DNA of 64,000 nt from Mycolicibacterium litorale (GCF_010731695.1 NZ_AP022586.1:2604001-2668000); one strand, 5' to 3'. Shown: positions 34,198 to 43,039, numbered from the stretch's first letter. The notes: generated by a model not told the origin, from the letters alone. Made by a program: numbers and translations.

Positions 34198-35009
34198 CGG
34201 AGTTCCTCCTGCAATACCGGGAAGTTCGGCGGCCGTTTCTCGAGGAAGCTCACGATTCCCTCGACGACGTCGGGACGCAGCAGCGATTCGCCCATCAGTT
34301 TCTCCGCTCTGGCGCTGGCGTCGACGACGTCGCGTTCGGCGTCGCCGTAGGTCTGTGCCTTGATGATCGCCAGTGAGGCCGGCGAGCAGTGCGCGGCGAT
34401 GTCTTCGGCGTATTCCATGGCGCGGGCCATGAGCAGATCCGGCGCGACGACGTCCTTGACCAGCCCGAGGTGCGCCGCCTCGTCGGCGTAGAACGTCCGC
34501 CCGGTCAGCAGCAGATCCATGGCGGCGCCGAACCCGACGAGCCGCGGCAGGATCCACGAGATCCCGTACTCGGCGATCAGGCCGCGCCGCGCGAAGGCGG
34601 TCGCGAACTTCGCGCCGTCGGCGGCGAACCGGACGTCGCACATGAGTGCGTGAGTGAGGCCGATCCCGACACAGGCGCCGTTGATCGCCGCGATGACCGG
34701 CTTGCGCAGCGCCGTCAGGAAGTGCGGATGCCGCTCCCCGACGATCTTGCTGACGTCCGGCGCCTCTCCGTCCCCGTTACCCAGCGAGTCGCCGATGCCC
34801 GACATCGAACCCAGGTGTGCGCCTGCGCAGAACGCCCGGCCGCTGCCGGTGAGCACGATCGCGCGCACCGCGGGGTCCGTTTCGGCACGGTCCATCGCCG
34901 CGTAGAACCCCGACGAGATGTCACCACCCCAGGCGTTGAGCCGTTCGGGACGGTTCAACGTGACCACGGCGACGCCCGCCGGGGTGACCTCGTAGAGGAC
35001 GGCCTCCAC
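34194..35009 (-). CDS. enoyl-CoA hydratase/isomerase family protein
   Basis: Crotonase of 271 residues: FCAGAHLGSMSG (oxyanion), INGACVGIGLTHALMCDVRFAADGAKFATAFARRGLIAEYGISWILPRLVG with a glutamate in the catalytic position. Probably hydrates an enoyl-CoA formed by the dehydrogenase pair encoded downstream. GTG at 35009 is about 10 bases after GAGGAG. First gene of the operon; TACAGT on the minus strand at 35060-35055, inside operator copy 4, predicts a 38-base leader. Confidence 0.86.
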   Translation of the reverse strand: MEAVLYEVTPAGVAVVTLNRPERLNAWGGDISSGFYAAMDRAETDPAVRAIVLTGSGRAFCAGAHLGSMSGIGDSLGNGDGEAPDVSKIVGERHPHFLTALRKPVIAAINGACVGIGLTHALMCDVRFAADGAKFATAFARRGLIAEYGISWILPRLVGFGAAMDLLLTGRTFYADEAAHLGLVKDVVAPDLLMARAMEYAEDIAAHCSPASLAIIKAQTYGDAERDVVDASARAEKLMGESLLRPDVVEGIVSFLEKRPPNFPVLQEELR

Positions 35010-35053
35010 CGCATCAGCTCCTCGTCAGCACGAATCCCGCCAGCAGGTACTCA

Positions 35054-35072
35054 TACTGTATAACTATCGGTA
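35054..35072. promoter_or_regulatory. 19-bp operator, copy 4 (degenerate)
   Basis: TACTGTAT-AAC-TATCGGTA; the left arm matches 7 of 8 and the right arm 5 of 8 consensus positions. It overlaps the predicted -10 of the crotonase-amidohydrolase-ligase-dehydrogenase operon. The rest of the 119-base gap downstream of the SDR gene shows nothing else. Confidence 0.5.
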
Positions 35073-35128
35073 GCGGCTTCCGCAATACCCGGAGCGCGGC
35101 TGTTTGCGCAGGCGAAAGCGGTTGCTGC

Positions 35129-35926
35129 TCAGGTGAAGTCGCTGCCGCCGTCGACGTTGATGTTCGCCCCCGTCATGTACGAGTTGCGCCGGGAGGCAAG
35201 GAACGCCGCGACGGGGCCGATCTCCGACGGCAGACCGGCCCGCGGCAGGTGCGCGGGATGCCCGAAGTGTTCGGTGATGGCGTCCATCAGCCGGTACGGA
35301 TCGCTGCCGTCCACGCCGATCGCCTCCGCCCATCCGGTGAGCGCTTCCGAGGCGATGCTGCCCGGCGACACGACGTTGACCAGGATCTCGTCGGCGGCCA
35401 GCGACAGCGACAGGTTCTTCGACACACTGGTGACCATCGCCTTCGCCGCCGTGTAGGCGGGCAATGTGGCGCTCTGGCGCTGCGTCGACTGGGCGGAGAA
35501 GTTGACGATGCGGGCCCACGATGCGTTGCGCAACAACGGGAGTGCCGATCGCACGCACCGCACCATGCCCAGCACACCGTCTTCGACCGCGGTTCGCCAT
35601 TGGTCGTCGGTGAGTGACTCGAAATCCCCGCGGACGTCCGGTCCAACGGTGTTGACCAGGACGTTCAGCGCGTCCCCCCACCGCTGCGCCAGCTCGGCGA
35701 ACGCGCTGTCCACCTGCTCACCGTCGCGCACGTCGGCGACGATGCCGATGGCGTCAGGACTTCCGCAGCCGGTGAGTTCGGCCGCGGCGCGGGACAGCGC
35801 CTCCGCCGTGCGGCCCACCACCGCCACCTTCGCGCCGTCCTCGGCGAGGCACCGGGCGGTGGCCAGACCCATCCCGCGGCCTCCGCCGACCACCACCGCG
35901 GTCGCGCCGGCCAGTCCGAGGTCCAC
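35129..35926 (-). CDS. short-chain dehydrogenase/reductase
   Basis: Classical SDR of 265 residues: VVVGGGRGMGLATARCLAEDGAKVAVVGR (NAD(P) site), NTVGPDV in the place of NNAG, IVNFSAQSTQRQSATLPAYTAAKAMVTS with Ser-Tyr-Lys, and VVSPGSIASEAL. The NTVG variant of the NNAG motif is slightly unusual. Likely a hydroxyacyl-CoA or alcohol dehydrogenase of the island. Start is taken as GTG 35926, four bases after the stop of the upstream crotonase; further in-frame starts lie inside that gene. Co-transcribed with the crotonase from 36692. Confidence 0.82.
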   Translation of the reverse strand: MDLGLAGATAVVVGGGRGMGLATARCLAEDGAKVAVVGRTAEALSRAAAELTGCGSPDAIGIVADVRDGEQVDSAFAELAQRWGDALNVLVNTVGPDVRGDFESLTDDQWRTAVEDGVLGMVRCVRSALPLLRNASWARIVNFSAQSTQRQSATLPAYTAAKAMVTSVSKNLSLSLAADEILVNVVSPGSIASEALTGWAEAIGVDGSDPYRLMDAITEHFGHPAHLPRAGLPSEIGPVAAFLASRRNSYMTGANINVDGGSDFT

Positions 35927-35930
35927 CGGG

Positions 35931-36692
35931 TCAGGTACCGGTCCAATTCGGTGCCCGCTTCTCCGCGAACGCGATGGCACCCTCTTTCGCGTCGTTCGAC
36001 GAGAACACCGGGATGATGAGTTCCATTTGCCGCGACCACATCTCGGATTCGCTCCACTCCGCGGAGCGGACCAGGATCTCCTTGGTCACGGCCACGGCCA
36101 GCGGACCGTTCGCGGTGATGCGTTCGGCGAGTTCGATGGCGCCGGCCAGCGCCTGCCCCGGTTCGGTCACCTTGTTGACGAAACCCCACGCCGCACCCTG
36201 TTCGGCGGAGAAGCTCTCACCGGTAAGGGCCAGTTCGAGCGCCTTCTGGTACGGGATGCGCCGCGGCAGCCGCAGGAGGCCCCCGCCCGCGGCGACCAGT
36301 CCGCGCTTGACCTCCGGAATGCCGAACTTCGCCGCACTCGACGCCACCACGAGGTCGGTGGCCAGCACGACCTCGGTGCCGCCCGCGAGTGCATACCCTT
36401 CGACCGCGGAGATCAGCGGCTTGCGCGGCGGCTTCTCGGTGAATCCGATTCCGCGCCCCGGGATGTCGACCCGCTCGCCCGCCGCGAACGCCTTGAGGTC
36501 CATCCCCGCGCAGAAGTTGCCGCCCGCTCCGGTCAGCACGGCAACGGAAAGGCTTGTGTCGCTGTCGAGTTCGTCGACCGCGTCCGCCAGCCCCTTGCTG
36601 ACCGCGAAGTTGACCGCGTTGCGGGCCTCCGGCCGGTTGATGGTGATGATCAGTGTGCGCCCCTGGCGCTCCACGAGAACCTCGTCTGCCAC
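35931..36692 (-). CDS. enoyl-CoA hydratase
   Basis: Crotonase of 253 residues: INRPEARNAVNFAV, FCAGMDLKAFAAGE, EGYALAGGTEVVLATDLVVASSAAKFGIPEVKRGLVAAGGGLLRLPRRI with both catalytic-position glutamates (GGTE and IPEV). A conventional active hydratase in sequence. GTG at 36692 is preceded by AAAGGCGAACGG. TATAGT on the minus strand at 36738-36733, inside operator copy 5, is a good -10 giving a 33-base leader. Leads a two-gene operon with the SDR; divergent from the TetR gene. Confidence 0.87.
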   Translation of the reverse strand: MADEVLVERQGRTLIITINRPEARNAVNFAVSKGLADAVDELDSDTSLSVAVLTGAGGNFCAGMDLKAFAAGERVDIPGRGIGFTEKPPRKPLISAVEGYALAGGTEVVLATDLVVASSAAKFGIPEVKRGLVAAGGGLLRLPRRIPYQKALELALTGESFSAEQGAAWGFVNKVTEPGQALAGAIELAERITANGPLAVAVTKEILVRSAEWSESEMWSRQMELIIPVFSSNDAKEGAIAFAEKRAPNWTGT

Positions 36693-36731
36693 CCGTTCGC
36701 CTTTCGCTGCCCGACTATCGCCAGAAAAGCG

Positions 36732-36750
36732 TACTATATGGCTTACTGTT
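36732..36750. promoter_or_regulatory. 19-bp operator, copy 5 (degenerate)
   Basis: TACTATAT-GGC-TTACTGTT, 12 of 16 arm positions match the consensus. It lies in the gap between the crotonase operon and the divergent TetR gene, overlapping TATAGT (leftward) and TACTGT (rightward) -10 candidates, as expected for autoregulation. Confidence 0.55.
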
Positions 36751-36917
36751 GAGGGGCGGTGCGTGCCGATGATGCTTCTGCCAACGCTCGATGGCGAGCC
36801 GGCCGGTAGGGTCGACGGCAACGGTCGGCCCGAGGCCCCGGTGTGGAGCCGCAGATCACACTGCCACGGCCGGTAAATTCCCACACTCGGTGTCGAACGT
36901 CGATGGAGGTGCCCGCT

Positions 36918-37670
36918 GTGGCCAAACAAGCGACCGCGCAGAAGCGGCCGCGCCGTGAGCGCGGGTCGATCAATCCCGAGGACATCATCAAAGGCGCGTT
37001 CGAACTCGCCGAAGAGGTGTCGATCGACAACCTCAGCATGCCGTTGCTCGGCAAGCATCTCGGCGTCGGCGTCACGAGCATCTACTGGTATTTCCGCAAG
37101 AAGGACGACCTCCTCAACGCGATGACGGATCGGGCGTTGCGGCAGATCGTGTTCGAGTCACCCTATGTCGACGCCGCGAACTGGCGGGAGTCGCTGCACA
37201 GCCACGCGCACAACATGCGCAAGACCTTCATGACCAGCCCCATTCTGTGTGATCTCGTGCTGATCCGCGGAGCGCTGTCCGCCAAGGCGTTGCGGCTGGG
37301 TCTCGAGCAGATGGAGGCCGCGGTGGCCGGGCTCGTCGAAGCGGGCCTGTCCCCCGAGGACGCATTCGACACTTACTCCGCGGTGTCCGTGCACGTCCGG
37401 GGGTCGGTGGTGCTCGCGCGCCTGTACGAGAAGACCCGATCGCTCGACGGCCCGGACTTCAGCGCCGGGGAAGCAGCCACCATCGACTCCGAGACCATGC
37501 CGCTCATGGCGGCCCTGAGCGCCAAGGGTCATCACATCGGGGTGCCCAACACGATGAACTTCGAATACGGGCTCAACTGCATCCTCGACCACGCCGCCCG
37601 CCTCATCGACGAGGGCAGGCCGGCGAAGAAGGCGTCCGCACGACGGAAGACCTCGGCTACACCTCGATGA
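36918..37670 (+). CDS. TetR-family regulator, candidate master repressor of the island
   Basis: TetR protein of 250 residues. The DNA-binding part reads IIKGAFELAEEVSIDNLSMPLLGKHLGVGVTSIYWYFRKKDDLLNAMTD; the rest is an alpha-helical ligand domain with a TetR_C-like pattern. GGAGGT lies 7 bases before GTG 36918, which is preferred to ATG 36903 (that ATG is part of the ribosome site). It is the only TetR gene inside the island and stands beside an operator copy shared with the divergent crotonase operon, so it is the best candidate to bind TACTGTAA-N3-TTACAGTA, with an acyl-CoA or pathway intermediate as inducer. Its 3' end overlaps the convergent thiolase gene by 14 bases. Confidence 0.87.
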   Translation: MAKQATAQKRPRRERGSINPEDIIKGAFELAEEVSIDNLSMPLLGKHLGVGVTSIYWYFRKKDDLLNAMTDRALRQIVFESPYVDAANWRESLHSHAHNMRKTFMTSPILCDLVLIRGALSAKALRLGLEQMEAAVAGLVEAGLSPEDAFDTYSAVSVHVRGSVVLARLYEKTRSLDGPDFSAGEAATIDSETMPLMAALSAKGHHIGVPNTMNFEYGLNCILDHAARLIDEGRPAKKASARRKTSATPR

Positions 37671-38832
37671 CGACCGCGCCGCCCTGGCCGCCACCGGCGC
37701 ACATCGCGGCGACACCGATGCCGCCACCCCGCCGCTGCAGTTCGTAGACCAGCGTGGTGACCATGCGAGCGCCGGACGCCGCGATGGGATGGCCCAGACT
37801 GCAACCACTTCCGGAGAAGTTGACCTTCTCCTCGTCCAGGCCGTACTCACGGCACGCCGCGATGGGCACCGACGCGAACGCCTCGTTGATCTCCCACAGC
37901 GCGACGTCGCCCGGGGTGAGCCCGGCCCGGTCCAGCACCTTGCCGATGACCTTGACCGCGCCGAGCCCGGTGTCGCGCGGCGCCACGCCCGCCGACGCCC
38001 ACGCACGCACCTTCGCCAGCACCGACAGGCCCTCGGCCTCGGCGTACCCACGCTCGACGAGCACGGTGGCCGCCGCCGCGTCGTTGGTTCCGCTGCTGTT
38101 GCCCGCCGTGATCGAGAAACCCTCGATCTCGGGATGGAGCACCTTGAGGCCGGCCAGCTTCTCCGCGGTGGTGTCCCGGCGCGGATGCTCGTCGACGCTG
38201 AAGTCGACCACCGTGCCGTCGGGCTGTTCGACCTTCAGCGGGACGATCTCGTCGACGAACTTCCCCGCGTCCATCGCGGCGATCGCGCGCTGATGCGACC
38301 GCGCCGCCCATGCGTCCATCTCCTCTCGGGTGATGCCCGCGGCCTGCGCGGTATTCCACCCGACGGTGATCGACATGTCACGGGTCGGCGCGTCCGGGGT
38401 CTCGACGTGGGTGGGTGGCATCCAGCGCTCCTCGAACTTCAGTTCGGGACCGGGGATGCGCCAGTTCACCAGCGGCGTCATCGACAGCGACTGCACGCCT
38501 CCGGCCACCAGCACGCGCTCCATACCGGACCCGATCTGCGCCGCGGCGTTGCCGATCGCGGTGAGGCTGCCCGCGCAGTGCCGGTTGACCGACTGACCGG
38601 GAACATGCTGGAGACCCGTGGCGTCCGCCGCGTAGCGCGCGAGATCGCCTCCGCCGTAGTGGGATTCGGCGAAGATGATGTCGTCGATCGCGTTGGGGTC
38701 CACCCCGGAGCGCCGGATGACCTCGGGCAGCACCGTGGTGATCAGCGTTTCCGGCGGAGTGTTCACCAGCGTGCCCTTGAAGGACCGTCCGATGGCTGTG
38801 CGAACGGCGCCGACGATGACGGGTGTGGACAT
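37657..38832 (-). CDS. acetyl-CoA acetyltransferase (thiolase)
   Basis: Thiolase of 391 residues with Cys86 in VNRHCAGSLTAIGNAA, GNSSGTNDAAAATVL, NEAFASVPIA, GCSLGHPIAASGARM and the terminal CAGGGQGGAVVIE motif containing the second cysteine. All catalytic parts of a degradative beta-ketothiolase are present. It would release acetyl-CoA or propionyl-CoA in the last step of a beta-oxidation round. Single gene; TACCGT on the minus strand inside operator copy 6 gives a -10 with about 56 bases of leader. Confidence 0.92.
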   Translation of the reverse strand: MSTPVIVGAVRTAIGRSFKGTLVNTPPETLITTVLPEVIRRSGVDPNAIDDIIFAESHYGGGDLARYAADATGLQHVPGQSVNRHCAGSLTAIGNAAAQIGSGMERVLVAGGVQSLSMTPLVNWRIPGPELKFEERWMPPTHVETPDAPTRDMSITVGWNTAQAAGITREEMDAWAARSHQRAIAAMDAGKFVDEIVPLKVEQPDGTVVDFSVDEHPRRDTTAEKLAGLKVLHPEIEGFSITAGNSSGTNDAAAATVLVERGYAEAEGLSVLAKVRAWASAGVAPRDTGLGAVKVIGKVLDRAGLTPGDVALWEINEAFASVPIAACREYGLDEEKVNFSGSGCSLGHPIAASGARMVTTLVYELQRRGGGIGVAAMCAGGGQGGAVVIEV

Positions 38833-38888
38833 GTTCTCGACCTCGGTGTGTCAGGCCGTCACGGCGGCGGGTGCAAACTGGCGGTGTT

Positions 38889-38907
38889 TACAGAAACGGT
38901 ATCAGTT
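38889..38907. promoter_or_regulatory. 19-bp operator, copy 6 (degenerate)
   Basis: TACAGAAA-CGG-TATCAGTT, 11 of 16 arm positions match. It overlaps the predicted thiolase -10 (TACCGT, minus strand) in the short gap between the thiolase and the crotonase gene that ends at 38935. Confidence 0.45.
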
Positions 38908-38934
38908 GTAAGGCGACCGCACTACCGCCAGGGG

Positions 38935-39822
38935 TCACTCGACGTCGGGTTCGGGCACGTGGAAGTGCTCGTCACGCAGCCGGAACGCCTCTCTCGTTCC
39001 GTGCTGGGCACGGGTCTTGACGAAGTTGAACTCACCGGGGGCGAACTGCAGGTTGGTCCCGTAGGCGTGGAACAGGTAGCCGGCCACCTCCTCGCCCTGA
39101 TAGGCCTGGCTCTGCTCGACCAGGCGGAACGCCTCTTTGGCGATCACGACGCCGTCGGCAGGCATCTTCGCGGCCTTCTCTGCCCAGTAGCGCGCGCGGG
39201 CGGGTACGGCGGAGGCGGCACAGGTTTCGGTGAACACCCCGAGGTGCTCGACAGCGCCTGCCTCGATGATGTCGCCGGTCAACAGCAGTCGGCGGGCCAG
39301 CACCGGACCGAGCCGATGGAAGAACATGTGCAGGCTGCCGAGCGCGGGTCCGAGGAAGCGGGTCGCGGGCATGCCGATCCTGGTGTCACGGCCGATCACC
39401 GAGATGTCGGTCATCAGTGCCATCTCGAAACCGCCGCCGAGTGCGAAGCCGCTGATCTCGCCGACCGTCACCTTCGGGAAACCCAGCAGATCGTGGTAGA
39501 AGCCGAACGACTTGCGGTCCACGGCGAGCCGCCTGCGCTGGCTCGGCCGGGTCCTGGCAGGTGCCTCACCGTGCTCTTGTCCGCCATACCAGCCGTACGC
39601 GTTGTTCATGTCGGCGCCGGTGCTGAACACCCCTTCGGCGCCGCGCAACAGCACGACGGTCAGATCGTCGTCCTCGGCGACGGTGTCGAGGTGGCTCGCG
39701 AGCGTCTCGCGCATCGCCGCGTCATAGGAGTTGCGTTGCGCGGGGTTGTTGAGCGTGATCGTCGCGATCCGCTTCTCGCGGTCGACGTCGAGGAGCACAC
39801 GGTCATCGGAGATCGCCGTCAT
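38935..39822 (-). CDS. enoyl-CoA hydratase/isomerase family protein
   Basis: Crotonase of 295 residues, longer than usual because of a segment after the oxyanion motif: FSTGADMNNAYGWYGGQEHGEAPARTRPSQRRRLAVD. The core ISGFALGGGFEMALMTDISVIGRDTRIGMPATRFLGPALGSLHMFFHRLG has Glu in the first catalytic position and lacks a clear second one. Isomerase or hydrolase activity is as likely as hydration. ATG at 39822 overlaps the thioesterase stop (ATGA). Second gene of a two-gene operon. Confidence 0.83.
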   Translation of the reverse strand: MTAISDDRVLLDVDREKRIATITLNNPAQRNSYDAAMRETLASHLDTVAEDDDLTVVLLRGAEGVFSTGADMNNAYGWYGGQEHGEAPARTRPSQRRRLAVDRKSFGFYHDLLGFPKVTVGEISGFALGGGFEMALMTDISVIGRDTRIGMPATRFLGPALGSLHMFFHRLGPVLARRLLLTGDIIEAGAVEHLGVFTETCAASAVPARARYWAEKAAKMPADGVVIAKEAFRLVEQSQAYQGEEVAGYLFHAYGTNLQFAPGEFNFVKTRAQHGTREAFRLRDEHFHVPEPDVE

Positions 39823-40502
39823 GGCGCTGGTTCCTTCCCTGTGGCCGGTCGGCTCTGCGGCCGCCGCGCCCCGAACCGCGCCCCGACGAGCCGCTCGGGC
39901 GGCAGCGCCACCGTGGTGGCCTCCCCCGTGCACAGCAGCTCGTCCTCGAGGCGTAGGTGTGCAATGGACGTGATCCCGCGTTCGGCGGTGGTCCTCTCGA
40001 TCTCGAACCGCAGCTCCGTCAGTAACGGCGTGGGCCTGCGGTAGGTCAGGTTCAGTGACCGGGTTTTACCGGAAAGCCCGGTTGCGCAGTTGTGGTGCTG
40101 GATGACGCAGTCGAAGAACACCGCCAGGAAACCGCCGTGGACCAGCCCCGGTGGACCCTCGTAGGGCAGCGGGAAGCTCACCCGGCCCGCTGCTGCGGTC
40201 CCGTCGATGTGGTCGAGGCGGTAGGCCGGGAAGCAGGGGTTGAACGCCCCGCAGTCGTAGGCGTGATCGAGATACACCCGACGCTCGTCACCGAGGTCGT
40301 CGCCGACGCGGGGTGCGGCGTCGGCCGGCGCGACCGCGCTCAGTTCGCGTTCCCACGTGGCCAGCCGGGCGGTCATCTCGTCGACGGCGGGGTGCGGGTG
40401 CTCGAGCGCCAGCAGCACACCGGTCACGCGCCGGAGTGCAGCGGCTGCGGCGACCGTCTGGGCCAGCGGCTGTTCACCGAACCGGACTACGGGCTGGTCC
40501 AT
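39819..40502 (-). CDS. hotdog-fold acyl-CoA thioesterase (PaaI-like)
   Basis: Protein of 227 residues. The hotdog domain is in the carboxy half: FPLPYEGPPGLVHGGFLAVFFDCVIQHHN, with HGG and the Asp typical of PaaI/4HBT thioesterases, then GLSGKTRSLNLTYRRPTPLLTELRFEIERT. The first ~80 residues are extra and of unknown role. It may release CoA from dead-end thioesters of the pathway. ATG 40502 has GAGAGG upstream; ATG 40544 is an in-frame alternative. Divergent from the crotonase operon at 40625 across operator copy 7. Confidence 0.8.
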   Translation of the reverse strand: MDQPVVRFGEQPLAQTVAAAAALRRVTGVLLALEHPHPAVDEMTARLATWERELSAVAPADAAPRVGDDLGDERRVYLDHAYDCGAFNPCFPAYRLDHIDGTAAAGRVSFPLPYEGPPGLVHGGFLAVFFDCVIQHHNCATGLSGKTRSLNLTYRRPTPLLTELRFEIERTTAERGITSIAHLRLEDELLCTGEATTVALPPERLVGARFGARRPQSRPATGKEPAP

Positions 40503-40581
40503 CCGCCGCCTCTCGTCGGTCCGATCCGTTCCGCGCACCGGCATTACTTGCTAACTTGTACAGGATATCAATCGAATTGCC

Positions 40582-40600
40582 TACTGTATGGCCAACCGTA
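40582..40600. promoter_or_regulatory. 19-bp operator, copy 7 (degenerate)
   Basis: TACTGTAT-GGC-CAACCGTA, 12 of 16 arm positions match. TACTGT (40582-40587) is a -10 for the plus-strand crotonase-ligase operon, predicting a 30-base leader before GTG 40625. Confidence 0.55.
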
Positions 40601-40624
40601 ATCCGAGAGAGAGACGACCGAACG

Positions 40625-41425
40625 GTGAGCGACGACGGCTCGGTACGCACCCACCGCGAGGGTGCGGTGCTGCACCTCACCCTCGACCGTCCCGGACGGC
40701 GAAATGCGTTGACGCACAGTATGACCTACGCGCTCATCGAGGCTCTGACCGCAGCCGCCACCGATGACACGCTGCGCGCGCTGCACATCACGGGGGTCGG
40801 CGACGATTTCTGCGCCGGCGCCGACTGGCTGGCCACCAACGCGGGCACACACGAGCGCCCGCGCACGGCCGATCTGGTGCGCCGCATCCCGCACACGTCG
40901 CACCGCGTCGTCGAACTCGTCCATCACATCCATCTGCCTGTGGTGTGCAGTGTCCGCGGCTGGGCGGTGGGCCTCGGCTGCAATCTGGCGCTGGTCGCCG
41001 ACTTCGCGGTGGCCGCCGAGGACGCGGTCTTCTGGGAGCCGTTCACCTGTCGCGGCTTCAGCCCGGATTCCGGGGCTTCGTGGTTGCTCCCCCGGTTGAT
41101 CGGCGTCGCGCGCGCCAAGCGGATGCTGCTGCTCGGCGAGAAGGTCGGCGCCGCCGTCGCCGCCGACTGGGGCCTGATCCACCAGGCGGTGCCACGAGAC
41201 GAGCTCGACGCGATGGTGAACGGGCTGCTGGCCCAGCTGGCGGCCGGCCCCACGGTGGCGCTGGGCCTGGCCAAACAGGCCATTCACCACGGACAGCACA
41301 CCACCTTGGAGCAGACCATGACCCAGGAGCTGTTCAATCTCGAACTTTCCTGCCGCACCTCCGATTTCAAGGAAGGGCTGGCAGCGTTCCGGGAGCGCCG
41401 CACACCCGATTTCCACGGCCGGTGA
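40625..41425 (+). CDS. enoyl-CoA hydratase/isomerase family protein
   Basis: Crotonase of 266 residues: LTLDRPGRRNALTHSM, FCAGADWLATNAG, VRGWAVGLGCNLALVADFAVAAEDAVFWEPFTCRGFSPDSGASWLLPRLIG. The first glutamate position is Cys-Asn (GLGCN) while the second region has WEPF, so the chemistry may differ from simple hydration. GTG at 40625 follows a weak GAGAGAG. First of six plus-strand genes (three crotonases, three ligases) with 8-10 base gaps or overlaps. Confidence 0.85.
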   Translation: MSDDGSVRTHREGAVLHLTLDRPGRRNALTHSMTYALIEALTAAATDDTLRALHITGVGDDFCAGADWLATNAGTHERPRTADLVRRIPHTSHRVVELVHHIHLPVVCSVRGWAVGLGCNLALVADFAVAAEDAVFWEPFTCRGFSPDSGASWLLPRLIGVARAKRMLLLGEKVGAAVAADWGLIHQAVPRDELDAMVNGLLAQLAAGPTVALGLAKQAIHHGQHTTLEQTMTQELFNLELSCRTSDFKEGLAAFRERRTPDFHGR

Positions 41426-41435
41426 AGGGAAGACG

Positions 41436-42248
41436 ATGTCAGCCATGTCGTTCGACACGATCAAGTACGAGGCCGACGGCCACAAGGCCACGATCACACT
41501 GAACCGGCCCGAAGCACTCAACGCGCTCAGCCCGCACATGATCACCGAACTGCGCACGGCCTACGAGGCCGCGGAGAACGACGACGACGTCTGGCTGCTC
41601 ATCGTCACCGGCACCGGACGCGCCTTCTGTACCGGCGCCGACGTCAAGGAGATCCCCGGTGACGGCAAGGTGCTCTACGATCGCCCGTACCTGTCGACCT
41701 ACGACCAGTGGGAGGCACCCCAGGAGGGCACTCCCCCGTTCCGCCGCATGGCCAAACCCGTGATCGCGGCGATCAACGGGTTGTGCTGCGGCGCCGGACT
41801 GGACTGGGTCACCACCTGCGACATCGTCATCGCGTCGGACCGCGCGCAGTTCTTCGACCCGCACGTGAGCATCGGCCTGGTCGCCGCACGCGAGATGGTA
41901 CGTCTGGCAAGGGTTCTCCCGCGGACCGTGGCCCTGCGAATGGCCCTGACCGGCAGACACGAACGGATGAGCCCGCAGCGCGCCTACGAGCTGGGCATGG
42001 TCACCGAGGTCGTCCCTCACGACCGCCTGCTCGAACGCGCCCACGAGATCGCCGACATCGTCAACTCCAACGCGCCCCTGGCCGTCCGTGGCACCCGGTT
42101 GGCCATCCACAAGACCCTCGACCTCCCGCTGCACGAAGCGGAGATCCTGGCCGAGGCGTTCCGGGAGCGGGTGGTCCGCACCGAGGACGCGCTCGAGGGA
42201 CCGAGGGCGTTCGTCGAGAAGCGCGCCCCCGACTGGCAGTGTCGATAG
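41436..42248 (+). CDS. enoyl-CoA hydratase/isomerase family protein
   Basis: Crotonase of 270 residues: LNRPEALNALSPHM, FCTGADVKEIPGDGK, INGLCCGAGLDWVTTCDIVIASDRAQFFDPHVSIGLVAAREMVRLARVLP. Instead of the usual catalytic GGxE it has AGLD. The FFDPHVSIGLV segment is shared with the next gene, so the pair is probably an old tandem duplication, and both have unusual active-site residues. GAAGGGAAG precedes the ATG at 41436; a second ATG follows 12 bases later. Confidence 0.84.
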   Translation: MSAMSFDTIKYEADGHKATITLNRPEALNALSPHMITELRTAYEAAENDDDVWLLIVTGTGRAFCTGADVKEIPGDGKVLYDRPYLSTYDQWEAPQEGTPPFRRMAKPVIAAINGLCCGAGLDWVTTCDIVIASDRAQFFDPHVSIGLVAAREMVRLARVLPRTVALRMALTGRHERMSPQRAYELGMVTEVVPHDRLLERAHEIADIVNSNAPLAVRGTRLAIHKTLDLPLHEAEILAEAFRERVVRTEDALEGPRAFVEKRAPDWQCR

Positions 42249-42256
42249 GACGGCCG

Positions 42257-43039
42257 ATGACCTTCGAGACCATCCTGTTCGACGTCGACGACACCGCCCA
42301 TGTCGCCACCATCACGCTCAACCGCCCCGAGCGGCTCAACGCGTTCAACCGCACGATGTGCGAGGAGATGCAGCGGGCCTGGCGCCTGGTGAAGCACCGC
42401 GAGTCGGTGCACGCCGTCGTGCTGCGGGCCGCCGGCGACCGGGCGTTCAGCGCCGGGCTGGACGTCACCTCTTCCTACGGGCAGCCCGACAACGTCTGGA
42501 ACCACGAGGATCCCGGTGAACTGCTCAGTCCGAAGTGGCAGAAGATGTGGAAGCCGGTGGTGTGCGCCGTCCAGGGCATGTGCACCGCGGGCGCGTTCTA
42601 CTTCGTCAACGAGGCCGACGTGGTGGTCTGTTCCGACGATGCGACGTTCTTCGACTCCCACGTCAGCGCCGGTCTGGTCTGCGCGCTGGAACCGGTCGGG
42701 CTGATGCGGCGCGTCGGCCTCGGTGAGACGTTGCGAATCGCGTTGCTCGGCAACGATGAACGCGTGGGGGCGGGGACGGCGCTGCGGATCGGTCTGGTCA
42801 CCGAGGTGGTGGCGCGCGACGAACTGTGGGCGCGCGCCCACGAGATCGCGGCGACGATCGCCGCCAAGCCGCCGTCGGCCACCCAGGGCACCGTCAAGGC
42901 GATCTGGGAGTCGTTGGACCGACCGTACCGCGCCGCCATGGAACAGGGCCTGATCTACACCCGGCTGGGCAACCCCCTCGGGCAGGCCGAACTCGCCGCG
43001 GGCGCAGCCATTCCGAAGGCCGACCCGAGGATCCGCTGA
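42257..43039 (+). CDS. enoyl-CoA hydratase/isomerase family protein
   Basis: Crotonase of 260 residues: LNRPERLNAFNRTMCEEMQRAWR, FSAGLDVTSSYG, VQGMCTAGAFYFVNEADVVVCSDDATFFDSHVSAGLVCALEPVGLMRRVG. The region corresponding to GGxE reads AGAF, so a classical hydratase glutamate is missing; a hydrolase or lyase role is possible. It shares FFDxHVSxGLV with the preceding gene. Its stop overlaps the ligase start by one base (TGATG). Third gene of the 40625 operon. Confidence 0.84.
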   Translation: MTFETILFDVDDTAHVATITLNRPERLNAFNRTMCEEMQRAWRLVKHRESVHAVVLRAAGDRAFSAGLDVTSSYGQPDNVWNHEDPGELLSPKWQKMWKPVVCAVQGMCTAGAFYFVNEADVVVCSDDATFFDSHVSAGLVCALEPVGLMRRVGLGETLRIALLGNDERVGAGTALRIGLVTEVVARDELWARAHEIAATIAAKPPSATQGTVKAIWESLDRPYRAAMEQGLIYTRLGNPLGQAELAAGAAIPKADPRIR

